Origin: Psychrobacter sp. 4Bb
Lineage (GTDB): Bacteria; Pseudomonadota; Gammaproteobacteria; Pseudomonadales; Moraxellaceae
Direction: 5' to 3'
Assembly: GCF_002836735.1 (NCBI RefSeq)
Contig: NZ_PJAS01000052.1
Coordinates: 62,001 to 126,000 of the forward strand
DNA length: 64,000 nucleotides
Made by a program: the position numbers and the translations under genes. The notes beneath the pieces were generated by a model that was not told where the DNA came from, did no database searches, and saw only the letters and a program-made list of their open reading frames with translations. This document shows, one piece after another, positions 19,372 through 27,386 of the stretch (position 1 is the first letter of the stretch; every line of letters starts with the position of its first letter).

Positions 19372-19920
19372 TTATTTGCGCGTCGCAGCAATGTCTATCT
19401 TGGTTTTAACTTTTTCTGGTGGATAGCATAGGCCAGCCGTTGCACACCCTTGCCAACCAATAATAACAGGCGCGTTTTTGGCGCCCTTACCATTACTCGT
19501 CGTCAGTGTCGTGGTTGCAATGACACTTCTTTGCGTAAACACAGGAACCTGACCAAAGGTCGGATCATTGATTGATACTGGTGCTTGATTAAAAGTGAAC
19601 GGCGTGGCGCTTATTCCTTTAGGGAAGCTCAACGTAAGCTTATCCTTATAGACATAATGTCCTGGCGTAATTTCAAAACTGATCGACAGCCGTGTGCCTT
19701 TGGACGTCGCTTTGGTATTACTTACCACCTGAAAGGCTTCATCCACTGGTAAGAACTTTGATTTTGCCGAGGAGCTATTTTTAAATAAGTCATTTAACCC
19801 TGCTGCTTGTACACTGATCGATGTCATTGACAGAACCGTTACTAATGAAGTGCTTGCAACAGTTAGAACCAATTTATAAAGGTTTTTAGAAAAATATTTA
19901 TTAGACTGTTGAATCGACAT
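19372..19920 (-). CDS. Stand-alone DsbD N-terminal (alpha) domain protein
   Basis: A 182-aa exported protein. The signal peptide is cut near SVQAA (40), then comes a single DsbD-type immunoglobulin-like alpha domain covering the rest. It is very similar to the same region of the adjacent dsbD: shared KSKFLPVD.AFQV, ITP.HYVYK, DPTFG.V.VF and IGWQGCA.AGLCYPPEK. Both redox cysteines are kept (C159, C165), so it can in principle exchange disulfides. It has no membrane or thioredoxin part. The likely origin is partial duplication of dsbD, followed by divergence. It is probably a periplasmic electron acceptor or donor for DsbD beta; its target is unknown. It is co-directional with dsbD and possibly co-transcribed. 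Confidence 0.85.
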   Translation of the reverse strand: MSIQQSNKYFSKNLYKLVLTVASTSLVTVLSMTSISVQAAGLNDLFKNSSSAKSKFLPVDEAFQVVSNTKATSKGTRLSISFEITPGHYVYKDKLTLSFPKGISATPFTFNQAPVSINDPTFGQVPVFTQRSVIATTTLTTSNGKGAKNAPVIIGWQGCATAGLCYPPEKVKTKIDIAATRK

Positions 19921-20165
19921 AGATGATTACCTTTAATTGCAGTTTGCGATGACTATTTTGCTGAGCGCATAGATATATTTATAGCACTGGCTATCAAACT
20001 TGTAATGAACAGCAGGCGATTTATCTACTGATAAAAAATATCAACCAATAAGAGAATATTGGTTGATATTTATAAATTGTTGAAAGTGCATGGATGAACG
20101 AATGTTTCATTCTACAAAGCTATATCAGTATCAGAATTTGTTCACTATACGTCTGTTATTAAGCC

Positions 20166-20726
20166 TTATAGCTGAGCATAAAGATCCGCATCTTGACCTT
20201 CACCACCTTGTTGACCATCAGCACCTAACGAAAATAAATCGTAAGGTCGCCCTTCACTACCTGGTGCAACATATTGCATCTCATTTTCCCAGCCATCAGT
20301 TGGATAACCACCTTTGATATACCCACCTTCAGGATAGTTTTTTGCATCAGCTGGCGGTGTCGTAAGCGCCTCTAACCCTTGAGCGGTCGTTGGATAGCGC
20401 GAATTATCAACCTTGTACATATCTAGCGCATTTGAGACAGTAGCAAGCGCCGTTTCAGTTGTTTTAACACGGGCCTTATCACTTTGACCAACTACTTTTG
20501 GTACCACTAATCCAGCAAGAATGGCTAGGATCACAATGACGACCATAATTTCGATAAGAGTGAATCCTGATTGACCAGACTTTTTTGTCGCACTGCGCTG
20601 CATAGCTGAAGAAGCGGTCTTATGGTCACTTACAATATTTGAATGGGATTGCGTATCCTGAATAGCACTTTTTGGCGTTATATTTACTTGGAATTTGTCA
20701 GTCATAGTCATCACATTGGTCATCAC
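20166..20726 (-). CDS. gspG: Type II secretion major pseudopilin GspG
   Basis: The main subunit of the type II secretion pseudopilus. The core QSG|FTLIEIMVVIVILAILAGLV is followed by VPKVVGQSDKARVKTTETAL, the GspG hallmark. The C-terminal region with YP.TAQGLEALTTPP and a Gly/Asp-rich loop (SLGADGQQGGEG) matches the calcium-binding site of the family. The reading frame gives an unusually long 54-residue leader. An internal ATG (M42, MQRSATKKSGQSG) would give a normal 13-residue leader and may be the real start. It lies downstream of gspF on the same strand, across a 420-bp gap. Confidence 0.93.
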   Translation of the reverse strand: MMTNVMTMTDKFQVNITPKSAIQDTQSHSNIVSDHKTASSAMQRSATKKSGQSGFTLIEIMVVIVILAILAGLVVPKVVGQSDKARVKTTETALATVSNALDMYKVDNSRYPTTAQGLEALTTPPADAKNYPEGGYIKGGYPTDGWENEMQYVAPGSEGRPYDLFSLGADGQQGGEGQDADLYAQL

Positions 20727-21146
20727 AGTTATGTAAATAGTAAAAGTGGCGTTCTATCGTGGCTCTCATCAATGATATATCAATGAGCTCTGAAACTATT
20801 GTCACTATAAACCATGGTTTTATTTTTATCCAGCGCTGTACCTAGTTTGGGTTTGGGTTTGGGTTTGGGTTTGGGTTTGCTATCTTAGCCAAAGCTAAAT
20901 ATTGAATGACACCAACTGTATGACTATTAAACCGTGCTTACTATAGCGCGGCGCTTGTGTTTGCCATAGCAAAAATAGCGTTCGTTCAACAATATACAAC
21001 AGTAAGCAAACCTTAAGAAAGCTAGTCCAAGGTTTAGCAAGCAAGTTAGGTGATATGAGTAGAGTAAAAGAGAACTAAATAGAGGTTTTGGAGATTGGCA
21101 GCTAGCTATACATAAAGAATGATAAATCATCGGCTAGCGAATTAAT
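20727..21146. other. Intergenic region between gspF and gspG
   Basis: 420 bp, unusually long for genes of one secretion machine. It contains the TTTGGG repeat tract described separately, about 120 bp upstream of gspG. A 67-codon minus-strand ORF at 20927-21130 shows no recognisable protein features and was not called. I did not find a clear promoter. Confidence 0.5.
20846..20879 (+). repeat. (TTTGGG)5 tandem repeat, G-quadruplex-forming
   Basis: Five perfect TTTGGG units followed by TTTG. The five GGG tracts with TTT loops are on the plus strand, which is the template strand for gspG. A transcript of gspG would read CCCAAA repeats. Four or more G-triplets with 3-nt loops satisfy the usual intramolecular quadruplex rule. 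Confidence 0.9.
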
Positions 21147-22349
21147 TTAGCCTGCTAAATCGTTCATATTAACGATAGGTAGCATAACCGCCATTACAAT
21201 AATCATAACTACTACGCCCATCAACACCAGCATTAAAGGCTCAAGTAATGATAATAAGGTGCTAATAAAATTGGTTGCTTCTGCCTCCTGCATATTGGCG
21301 GCACGGCTCAGCATATTTTCAAGCTCGCCTGAGTTTTCTCCGCTTTTTATCATCTGTACCATCATCGGTGGAAAGTAACTAGATTTCTCTAGCTGGCTAG
21401 ACAAACTAGAGCCTTCTGTGACCCTATCAGCCGCAGTGATAATGGTTTTTTGGATATGCAAATTGGTCGTGACCGCAGCACCGATATGTAATGCCTCAAT
21501 TAAAGGCACTCCTGAGCGTACTAGTATCGCAAGGGTACTGGCAAAACGTGCGGCATTCAGACCTTTGGACAATCTAGCTAGTATCGGCAATCTAAGCACC
21601 ACGCTATCAATTGTTAATTTACCTGCTTGCGTTTGGGCGAAACGGTAGAATAAAAATGCGGTACTTGCCAATACCAATAATATTAACCACCACCATTGAG
21701 TAATGATATTCGATAGCGTGAGAACAATTTGAGTAATTAAAGGCAACGCTTGCTCAGACTGCTCAAAGACTTTGACAATTTTGGGCACGACGAAGCTCAT
21801 TAGTCCCATAATTACTGCAATTGCCATTACCATCAGGACAATCGGATAGACCATGGCCCCTTGGATTTTCTTTTGGAGGGCAAAGCGGTTTTCGGTGTAG
21901 TCTGCTAGCTGATTGAGGATAAGGTCGAGGTGACCAGATTTTTCTCCTGCAGCAATCGTAGCGATATATAACGGTGGAAAGCTAGCGGCTTGTTGCAGGG
22001 CACGTGCTAAGCTGAGCCCTTCCAAGACATGTGAGCGTACCGCAAGCATTAGGGATTTGATATGAGTCTTTGGAGATTGTTTAGCAACCGCTGCCAAGGT
22101 TTCCTCAAGTGGGATACCCGCTGCTAGTAGCACAGATAGCTGACGTGTCAGCAATGCCAGCTCGTATGCAGACGGTTTTTTGTAGCGGTTTTTGCTCTGA
22201 CTCTGTCTGTCATTGACCGGATTGACTTCAACGGGTGTCCATTGCTTATCACGCAGCTGCTGGCGAATTTGCCGCGCAGAGTCCCCTTCTAGCAAGCCTT
22301 TTTGGACAACGCCATGGTCGTCAAGCGCTTTGAAATGATAGGCAGGCAT
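21147..22349 (-). CDS. gspF: Type II secretion inner membrane protein GspF
   Basis: The polytopic platform protein of the type II secretion system, contacting the ATPase GspE. It starts MPAYHFKALDDHGVVQKGLLEGDSA, the canonical GspF N-terminus. It has two GspF repeats, each with the LLAAGIPLEETL / LVRSGVPLIEAL motif and GEKSGHLD / GENSGELE. Three hydrophobic helices end at MIIVMAVMLPIVNMNDL. The 400-aa length is standard. Its partner gspE lies 8 kb away at 30.7-32.3 kb, so the machine is dispersed in this genome. Confidence 0.95.
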   Translation of the reverse strand: MPAYHFKALDDHGVVQKGLLEGDSARQIRQQLRDKQWTPVEVNPVNDRQSQSKNRYKKPSAYELALLTRQLSVLLAAGIPLEETLAAVAKQSPKTHIKSLMLAVRSHVLEGLSLARALQQAASFPPLYIATIAAGEKSGHLDLILNQLADYTENRFALQKKIQGAMVYPIVLMVMAIAVIMGLMSFVVPKIVKVFEQSEQALPLITQIVLTLSNIITQWWWLILLVLASTAFLFYRFAQTQAGKLTIDSVVLRLPILARLSKGLNAARFASTLAILVRSGVPLIEALHIGAAVTTNLHIQKTIITAADRVTEGSSLSSQLEKSSYFPPMMVQMIKSGENSGELENMLSRAANMQEAEATNFISTLLSLLEPLMLVLMGVVVMIIVMAVMLPIVNMNDLAG

Positions 22350-22432
22350 GGCAACAGATATCCTAAGAGGCTTACAGGTAGACAGTTATAATTTATGACT
22401 TAATAGAAATTTATTAATTTGACATTCAACGC

Positions 22433-23494
22433 TTAGAGCAGTGGCGTTGAGTCATTACTATCAGGCATTAAACCTTGTAATAATAAGACATCCAAATGCT
22501 GCTGCTGTAGCTTTTTATCAAAGTCATTGACCTCAGCGATTAGCATTCTTTCAATACGTTTATCACTCGCGAAAACACTCAAGCGCGCACAAATAACGGC
22601 CAACTGATAAATGCGTTTTTTGCAATAACCGTCAAGACCTTGTAATAGCCTAACCATATGCGGGGTTTCAAGACTGGCGTAATCATAGTCAGCCACGACT
22701 TGCTGTCCAAGGGCTGTGACGCCATAAGTGATCGACAAGTGAGCACAATAATAACAGCTGAATAAATAACCAACCACATGACCAATATAATAGCCTCGAT
22801 CGTAGGTAAAGCTACTCACGCCAAAATGTCCAAGCACATAACTATTGAGGCTACCTTGGTCGCGAATTGGCTTGCCGTGCTTTAACTTACCGACCGTAGC
22901 AAAGCACAATGGATTGCGACCATCTTGAGTCGTCAGCTGCCAACCGGCGGGCTGCTGTGCAGGCATATGACGCACGATATCTGCAATAATGTCATCGACC
23001 ACATGCAGCTGCTGCCAGAGTCTTTCGAGCGTATCCGTATCCATCAACCCACGTTTATCGAGCTGCTGCGCAAGTAAATATTGCTGATATTCTGCGAATT
23101 GTGGCTTCAGGGTTTGTACTAAGTAAGTAGGACGCGTATTGGCAGATGCCATATATAACAGTCGAGTACGCTCATGCTGAACACGATAAAGCGCAACACG
23201 CTGCGTAGCGACATTGGTTTCTTGCGCCACAGGTTTTGCAGCTACTGTAAGACTATCGGATGACTCAGATATTACTGCTTCAGTTGCTACCGCCTCGATA
23301 TCTGACAAGGTAAACATCGTCAATAATGCCGCCTTATCAGGTGTATCTACCGGCTCATTTTTCGGCGCCTCTTTGCCGACATGCGGGTTCTCTACAGCAT
23401 TGTTTTTATCAACATTACTTTCTGTTTTAGCAGGTGCAGCAGCCTCTTGTTGGCCATTGTTTCCTGCATTTAGCTTTGCGGTCGGTTCAGTCAT
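22433..23494 (-). CDS. Hypothetical protein, unrecognised
   Basis: A 353-aa protein that I do not recognise. Residues 1-95 are Ala/Glu/Lys/Asp/Val-rich low-complexity sequence. The remainder looks like a mostly helical soluble domain beginning with VALYRVQHERTRLLYMASAN. A Cys/Tyr-rich patch (FSCYYCAHLSITYG) is hydrophobic enough to be a buried helix. There is no signal peptide and no clear transmembrane pair. It lies 83 bp upstream of gspF on the same strand, so it may share a transcript, but nothing shows it belongs to secretion. Codon use is similar to its neighbours. Confidence 0.75.
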   Translation of the reverse strand: MTEPTAKLNAGNNGQQEAAAPAKTESNVDKNNAVENPHVGKEAPKNEPVDTPDKAALLTMFTLSDIEAVATEAVISESSDSLTVAAKPVAQETNVATQRVALYRVQHERTRLLYMASANTRPTYLVQTLKPQFAEYQQYLLAQQLDKRGLMDTDTLERLWQQLHVVDDIIADIVRHMPAQQPAGWQLTTQDGRNPLCFATVGKLKHGKPIRDQGSLNSYVLGHFGVSSFTYDRGYYIGHVVGYLFSCYYCAHLSITYGVTALGQQVVADYDYASLETPHMVRLLQGLDGYCKKRIYQLAVICARLSVFASDKRIERMLIAEVNDFDKKLQQQHLDVLLLQGLMPDSNDSTPLL

Positions 23495-23728
23495 AACATA
23501 CCATCAGCAGCGAAGATAAACATCGTCTCGATCCTTTTATACACCTAGCATATAAGGACATATAACGCGTTATAACACTAACGCTTTTGTCTCGACGACT
23601 CATCAACCCATAGTACCTGAACACAGACTCAATGTCAGCTGCCCTTAACTAAAATAGCCATAGCAAGTTACCAAAGGTCTTATAGATATGAGTGACTCAA
23701 CGTTTATAAACAATATATATTCACAAAT

Positions 23729-23768
23729 TAAAAAAAGCGCCAAGGACATGTAAATGACCTTAGCGCTT
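23729..23768 (-). terminator. Terminator of the AraC-family gene
   Basis: On the minus strand an 11-bp stem (AAGCGCTAAGG / CCTTGGCGCTT, one G-T pair) with a 12-nt loop is followed by seven T residues. Confidence 0.8.
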
Positions 23769-23800
23769 ATCGTCGAGATTCTATTTAAATAAACAGAAAC

Positions 23801-23831
23801 TAGAACTAGAATTAGAATTAGAATTAGAATT
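23801..23831. repeat. Short TAGAAT tandem repeat
   Basis: Five 6-bp units (TAGAAC then four TAGAAT) between the AraC-gene stop codon and its terminator. No function is evident; it may be polymorphic in length. Confidence 0.8.
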
Positions 23832-23835
23832 TTAA

Positions 23836-24774
23836 CTATGCAAGATTGTTCTGTCGATACTGCTGACGGTACGCTTTTGGCGAGACACCATACACACGTT
23901 TAAATGCTTGACTAAAAGTTGAATCTGAAGCATAACCCACCATCTCGCTGATACGGCTAATACTGTTTTGCTGTAAGCGTAAATAGCGAGCCGCCAATCG
24001 TAAGCGGTAATCGATCAGATAAGTCAGTGGTGGCATGCCAACAGTGTCTTTAAAACGCTGTGCAAAGCTAGAACGCGACATCCCTGCTACTTCGGCAAGC
24101 TGATGAATGGTCCAGCTTTCACTCGGTGCTCCATGCATCGCGGCTAGTGCCTTGGTCAAAAATGGATCCTTCATGGCTTTGAGCCAGTTTTCTGTGGCTT
24201 CAGGCAAGCTTTCAATATAGACGCGCAAACACTCAATCATCATGATGCTTGCCCAATGATTGATTACGGCCGTTTTGCCCATACGCTCACGCTCCGCTTC
24301 TAGTGTTAGCAGCTTTATCTCTACATCGATCACTTCAAACCGACCGTCAGCAGCATCATTGAGCTCAGGTAATATCGGTGGCAGTACTGACAACAGAGGA
24401 TTAATCATCTCTTTATCATACTTACATTCGATCAGTATCAAAGATGAATTGGGGTCGCCATCGCCATCGATATCAAGTGTACGCTCAGGGCAATTGCTCA
24501 ATAGTTCATCAAGCGACTCAGCAACATCGCCATGGTGATTAAGTGCATAACTCACATGCTTGTGCGCATTCGGAATCATGATCATGTCGCCAGCGCGAGC
24601 TTCTCGTAGACCATTACCAACATCGATGCAAAAACCGCCAGACATTACCAAGTAAAATAAAATGGTGTCTTTTCTAGTAATAGAATAAGACCAATTGCCA
24701 GTGCCATTTAGACGATAATACTTAGTCTCAAATAAATGCACGTTTTGCAGCAATACACTCAGTGCGTCCATCAA
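23836..24774 (-). CDS. AraC family transcriptional regulator with cupin-like sensor
   Basis: A 312-aa regulator. The N-terminal half is a cupin-type ligand domain (GGFCIDVGNGLREARAGDMIMIP, then a HKHVSY motif near 85), of the type annotated AraC_binding/Cupin_6. The C-terminal ~100 residues hold two helix-turn-helix motifs: WTIHQLAEVAGMSRSSFAQR and ISRISEMVGYASDSTFSQAF, ending RVYGVSPKAYR. It stands alone, with no obvious target operon nearby. The effector is unknown. Good for family, none for regulon. Confidence 0.9.
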   Translation of the reverse strand: MMDALSVLLQNVHLFETKYYRLNGTGNWSYSITRKDTILFYLVMSGGFCIDVGNGLREARAGDMIMIPNAHKHVSYALNHHGDVAESLDELLSNCPERTLDIDGDGDPNSSLILIECKYDKEMINPLLSVLPPILPELNDAADGRFEVIDVEIKLLTLEAERERMGKTAVINHWASIMMIECLRVYIESLPEATENWLKAMKDPFLTKALAAMHGAPSESWTIHQLAEVAGMSRSSFAQRFKDTVGMPPLTYLIDYRLRLAARYLRLQQNSISRISEMVGYASDSTFSQAFKRVYGVSPKAYRQQYRQNNLA

Positions 24775-25127
24775 TCAATTCCTCAATAATGCAGATTAAT
24801 AACGATTCATCTTAAAAAAATAATAGTATTCTTAATAACAGTTTCTGTCGGTTTGCTCTATGCCAATGCTTGCTCCAATAAATAATTTTTATTGAATAGT
24901 ATGGATGTGATAACACTTAAGCATAATGCATCATTTAAAACGTCATGTCTATTTACTTATTAGAATTACTAAACAATAATAGAGTAGACACATTCACGCT
25001 AGGCCTCAAGGAAAACCTACAAGCAATGTTGATAAAAAATTTGGGGGATTATCTAGTATTGAAGATGCTATCAAACTCTATCTGTTTAATCTTATAAAGA
25101 TAATATAGAGATAAAATCGAATAGGCA
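24775..25127. other. Intergenic region between the AraC gene and the tRNA operon
   Basis: AT-rich spacer of about 350 bp upstream of the AraC-family gene. I see no repeat, RNA gene or plausible ORF. It presumably holds the promoter of the regulator. Confidence 0.4.
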
Positions 25128-25151
25128 TAAAAAAATCGCCATCAAGGGCGA
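25128..25151 (-). terminator. Terminator of the tRNA operon
   Basis: The minus-strand stem TCGCC / GGCGA with a 6-nt loop is followed by seven T residues, about 67 nt past tRNA-His. Confidence 0.7.
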
Positions 25152-25217
25152 GTGCTATTACTGATATATTTTTAGATTAAGATATGATTTGTATGTAGAT
25201 ACATACAGAATAAAATA

Positions 25218-25294
25218 TGGGGCGACTGATGGGACTCGAACCCACGACAACCGAGATCACAACCCGGGGCTCTACCAACTGAGCTACAACCGCC
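25218..25294 (-). tRNA. tRNA-His (anticodon GUG)
   Basis: 77 nt including an encoded CCA. On the minus strand a 7-bp acceptor (GCGGTTG / CAGTCGC, two G-U pairs) is preceded by the histidine-specific extra G(-1) opposite C73. The anticodon loop TTGTGAT gives GTG, and the T-loop is GGTTCGAGTCC. It is the third and last tRNA of the operon. Confidence 0.95.
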
Positions 25295-25334
25295 ATAACT
25301 ATTGCCAAAGAATAGGCAAGATTTGCAGGCTAAA

Positions 25335-25411
25335 TGGTGCGCCTGGCAGGATTCGAACCTGCGGCCACCTCCTTAGAAGGGAGATGCTCTATCCAGCTGA
25401 GCTACAGGCGC
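25335..25411 (-). tRNA. tRNA-Arg (anticodon UCU)
   Basis: 77 nt with an encoded CCA. The acceptor GCGCCTG pairs perfectly with CAGGCGC. The anticodon stem CTCCC / GGGAG-type arm carries loop CTTCTAA (anticodon TCT), and the T-arm is GCAGGTTCGAATCCTGC. It reads AGA/AGG codons. It is the second tRNA of the operon. Confidence 0.95.
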
Positions 25412-25484
25412 TCTTAGAGGACTTTTATATACTAAGCTTACTTTACGATATATTTTACTATATCAGAAACTAAACCGTTATACA

Positions 25485-25505
25485 TAAAAAAAAGCCTGTA
25501 AGGCT
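25485..25505 (-). terminator. Weak hairpin with T-run between tRNA-Pro and tRNA-Arg
   Basis: A minus-strand 4-bp stem AGCC / GGCT around TTACA is followed by eight T residues. It is too short to be a firm terminator. It could attenuate read-through from tRNA-Pro or act as a processing signal. Confidence 0.35.
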
Positions 25506-25516
25506 CTTAAAATAGA

Positions 25517-25593
<77 letters not shown>

Positions 25594-25681
25594 AAATTCT
25601 CTATTATCACGATAGTTTGTTAATCAACTCGTTGTTGGCAATGCCGCTAACTTGTTAATGTTCCTCGCTATCGAGGTGCAC

Positions 25682-25710
25682 ATATTAAGGGGTAAAGGCG
25701 ATTGTGTCAA
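25682..25710 (-). promoter_or_regulatory. Sigma-70 promoter of the tRNA operon
   Basis: The minus strand has TTGACA, exactly 17 bp, then TAATAT. The predicted start near 25675 is about 80 nt before tRNA-Pro. It is the best -35/-10 pair seen in the window, as expected for stable RNA. Confidence 0.78.
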
Positions 25711-25847
25711 CACCTATTTTCGATTAATTTCAAATAATCGCTAATTTTTTTAAAATTACGTCAATTTCACCAAAATAGTGATAGCAAGACCCTTTTATTA
25801 TTTACCTATCAATTAGTCAGTCATTCACGCTGTCATTGATAATGATA

Positions 25848-27371
25848 TTAAGCTTTGTCCAAATGTGGCAGTACTTCACCGTTGAGTGTACCTGTCAAAA
25901 CATCAAACGGCATCAACCATAAATGGGCATCGGCTGATTCATTGTTTTTAATATTATCGCTACTAACGCTATCATTACTACCATAATGAGTTTGCTGCTT
26001 GAGCGCTACTGGCTGCCTATCACGACCTAGCACCGGATAAACCAACCAGACCTGCCCCGCCAAGTAAGCTTGTGCATAGCTAGTCAATTGATAAGCGTCG
26101 CTCGCACTAATTGCAGCAGCATGCGGTAAGTACTTCCACTTAATGTCGATGACATGACTGTAGCGACCTTTGGTTTTGTTTTTGGCTTTAGTTTGATTAG
26201 CTGCTATATCGTTCTGGTTTTGACAATCATCAGAGGCAGTTTTAAATATTAGCAAATCAGGCCGTATAGACAAGCACGCTAGTCCCTCAGCATCGTTTAG
26301 CCAGACACTTTGGGTCTGATAAAAAGGACGGTAACTACTACTAATCTGTTGAAACATCGATGCGATACGCTGACTTGCCCATTGCTCAAAAGCTTGATTC
26401 ATATCAATTAACAAACACAATCTTAGCTGAGAGCAGTTTTGTCTATTTGGATCAATACCGTTACCTGTCGCAGCTGTCGTCTGTTTCAATAACCAGTATG
26501 CCAAGTCTACTAACTGCTGCGCGGCATGCAATTTTTGCTTTTGGAGTGGCTGAACGTCTAGCTGACGCTTTGCTTGAGCATATATTACCGCTATCTGCTG
26601 CATTTCGCGGTTGTTTAGCGTAGGCACTTGCTGCCATGGCTGCAACAGTTTTGAAGAAATAAACTGGGGCAATAAAGGCATCAAGTAAACCAATGCACTC
26701 TTAATCAATCGATTGGCCAACATGTTGTGACTTAATACGCTACTTTCACAGATGAACTTATGCGGTTGCATACTATTATGACGCAGTTGCTCTTTGATAA
26801 GCAGTCGACCTTGCAGGGATGCCTGATTTTCAATCTGAGCCTGATAATGCTTGGTTGGTTGATAGTCAATTAAACGCTGCAAAAACTGCTCAATCAGCCA
26901 GTCTGATATGGGCAATACTTTTAACGGTAAAGGAGTGGACTGGGAACTAAACTGACCGAAGTTTTTCGTATTGGGTAGCTTACGATTGTTATGCGCATCT
27001 AGATGTATCAAATCCGATAGCATACCCTGTACCCAATGACGAGTCTGGACGGTATCGCTAGACTGAGTAGACTGATTGAGCTTTGGCAATATCTCAAGCG
27101 TCATGCCACTGGGCAGTAGAATAATCCCAATGTAGTGCCCAACCTTAAGCTGCCATTGCCCTCGCTTACGCCTGATAGTAAATGCTGCAAATTCTTGCGC
27201 TATTAGCCAATCGAAATCAGACGTGTGCAAAAAATCATGCACGGTCAAACGTTGATGCTCAAACACGGTGATAACATTCATGGTAGCGACACTACTGTTA
27301 GGGATACGAGTCTGGCGACTGCTTACCCTAATAGCGTGTTGCTTGGCGTAATATTGATTATTCGTTATCAC
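25848..27371 (-). CDS. mcrC: McrC-type restriction endonuclease subunit
   Basis: The nuclease partner of McrB. McrBC-type systems cut DNA carrying modified cytosines after GTP-driven translocation. In this 507-aa protein the C-terminal PD-(D/E)xK nuclease core is seen as D372 (RPDLLIF) and D409-x-K411 (VIDIKWK). The N-terminal part starts with the McrC pattern ITVFEHQRLTVHDF. It begins 15 bp after mcrB, so they form an operon. The longest frame uses a GTG at 27371. An in-frame ATG at 27281 (MNVITVFEHQ) fits the family start better, but neither has a strong ribosome site. The 3' end faces the tRNA operon promoter. Confidence 0.9.
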   Translation of the reverse strand: MITNNQYYAKQHAIRVSSRQTRIPNSSVATMNVITVFEHQRLTVHDFLHTSDFDWLIAQEFAAFTIRRKRGQWQLKVGHYIGIILLPSGMTLEILPKLNQSTQSSDTVQTRHWVQGMLSDLIHLDAHNNRKLPNTKNFGQFSSQSTPLPLKVLPISDWLIEQFLQRLIDYQPTKHYQAQIENQASLQGRLLIKEQLRHNSMQPHKFICESSVLSHNMLANRLIKSALVYLMPLLPQFISSKLLQPWQQVPTLNNREMQQIAVIYAQAKRQLDVQPLQKQKLHAAQQLVDLAYWLLKQTTAATGNGIDPNRQNCSQLRLCLLIDMNQAFEQWASQRIASMFQQISSSYRPFYQTQSVWLNDAEGLACLSIRPDLLIFKTASDDCQNQNDIAANQTKAKNKTKGRYSHVIDIKWKYLPHAAAISASDAYQLTSYAQAYLAGQVWLVYPVLGRDRQPVALKQQTHYGSNDSVSSDNIKNNESADAHLWLMPFDVLTGTLNGEVLPHLDKA

Positions 27372-27386
27372 TGAACAGTCACCCTG

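Noticed and set aside
25189..25473. 94-codon plus-strand ORF across the tRNA genes
   Set aside because: It is the antisense translation of tRNA-His and tRNA-Arg; the tRNA structures explain the sequence fully.
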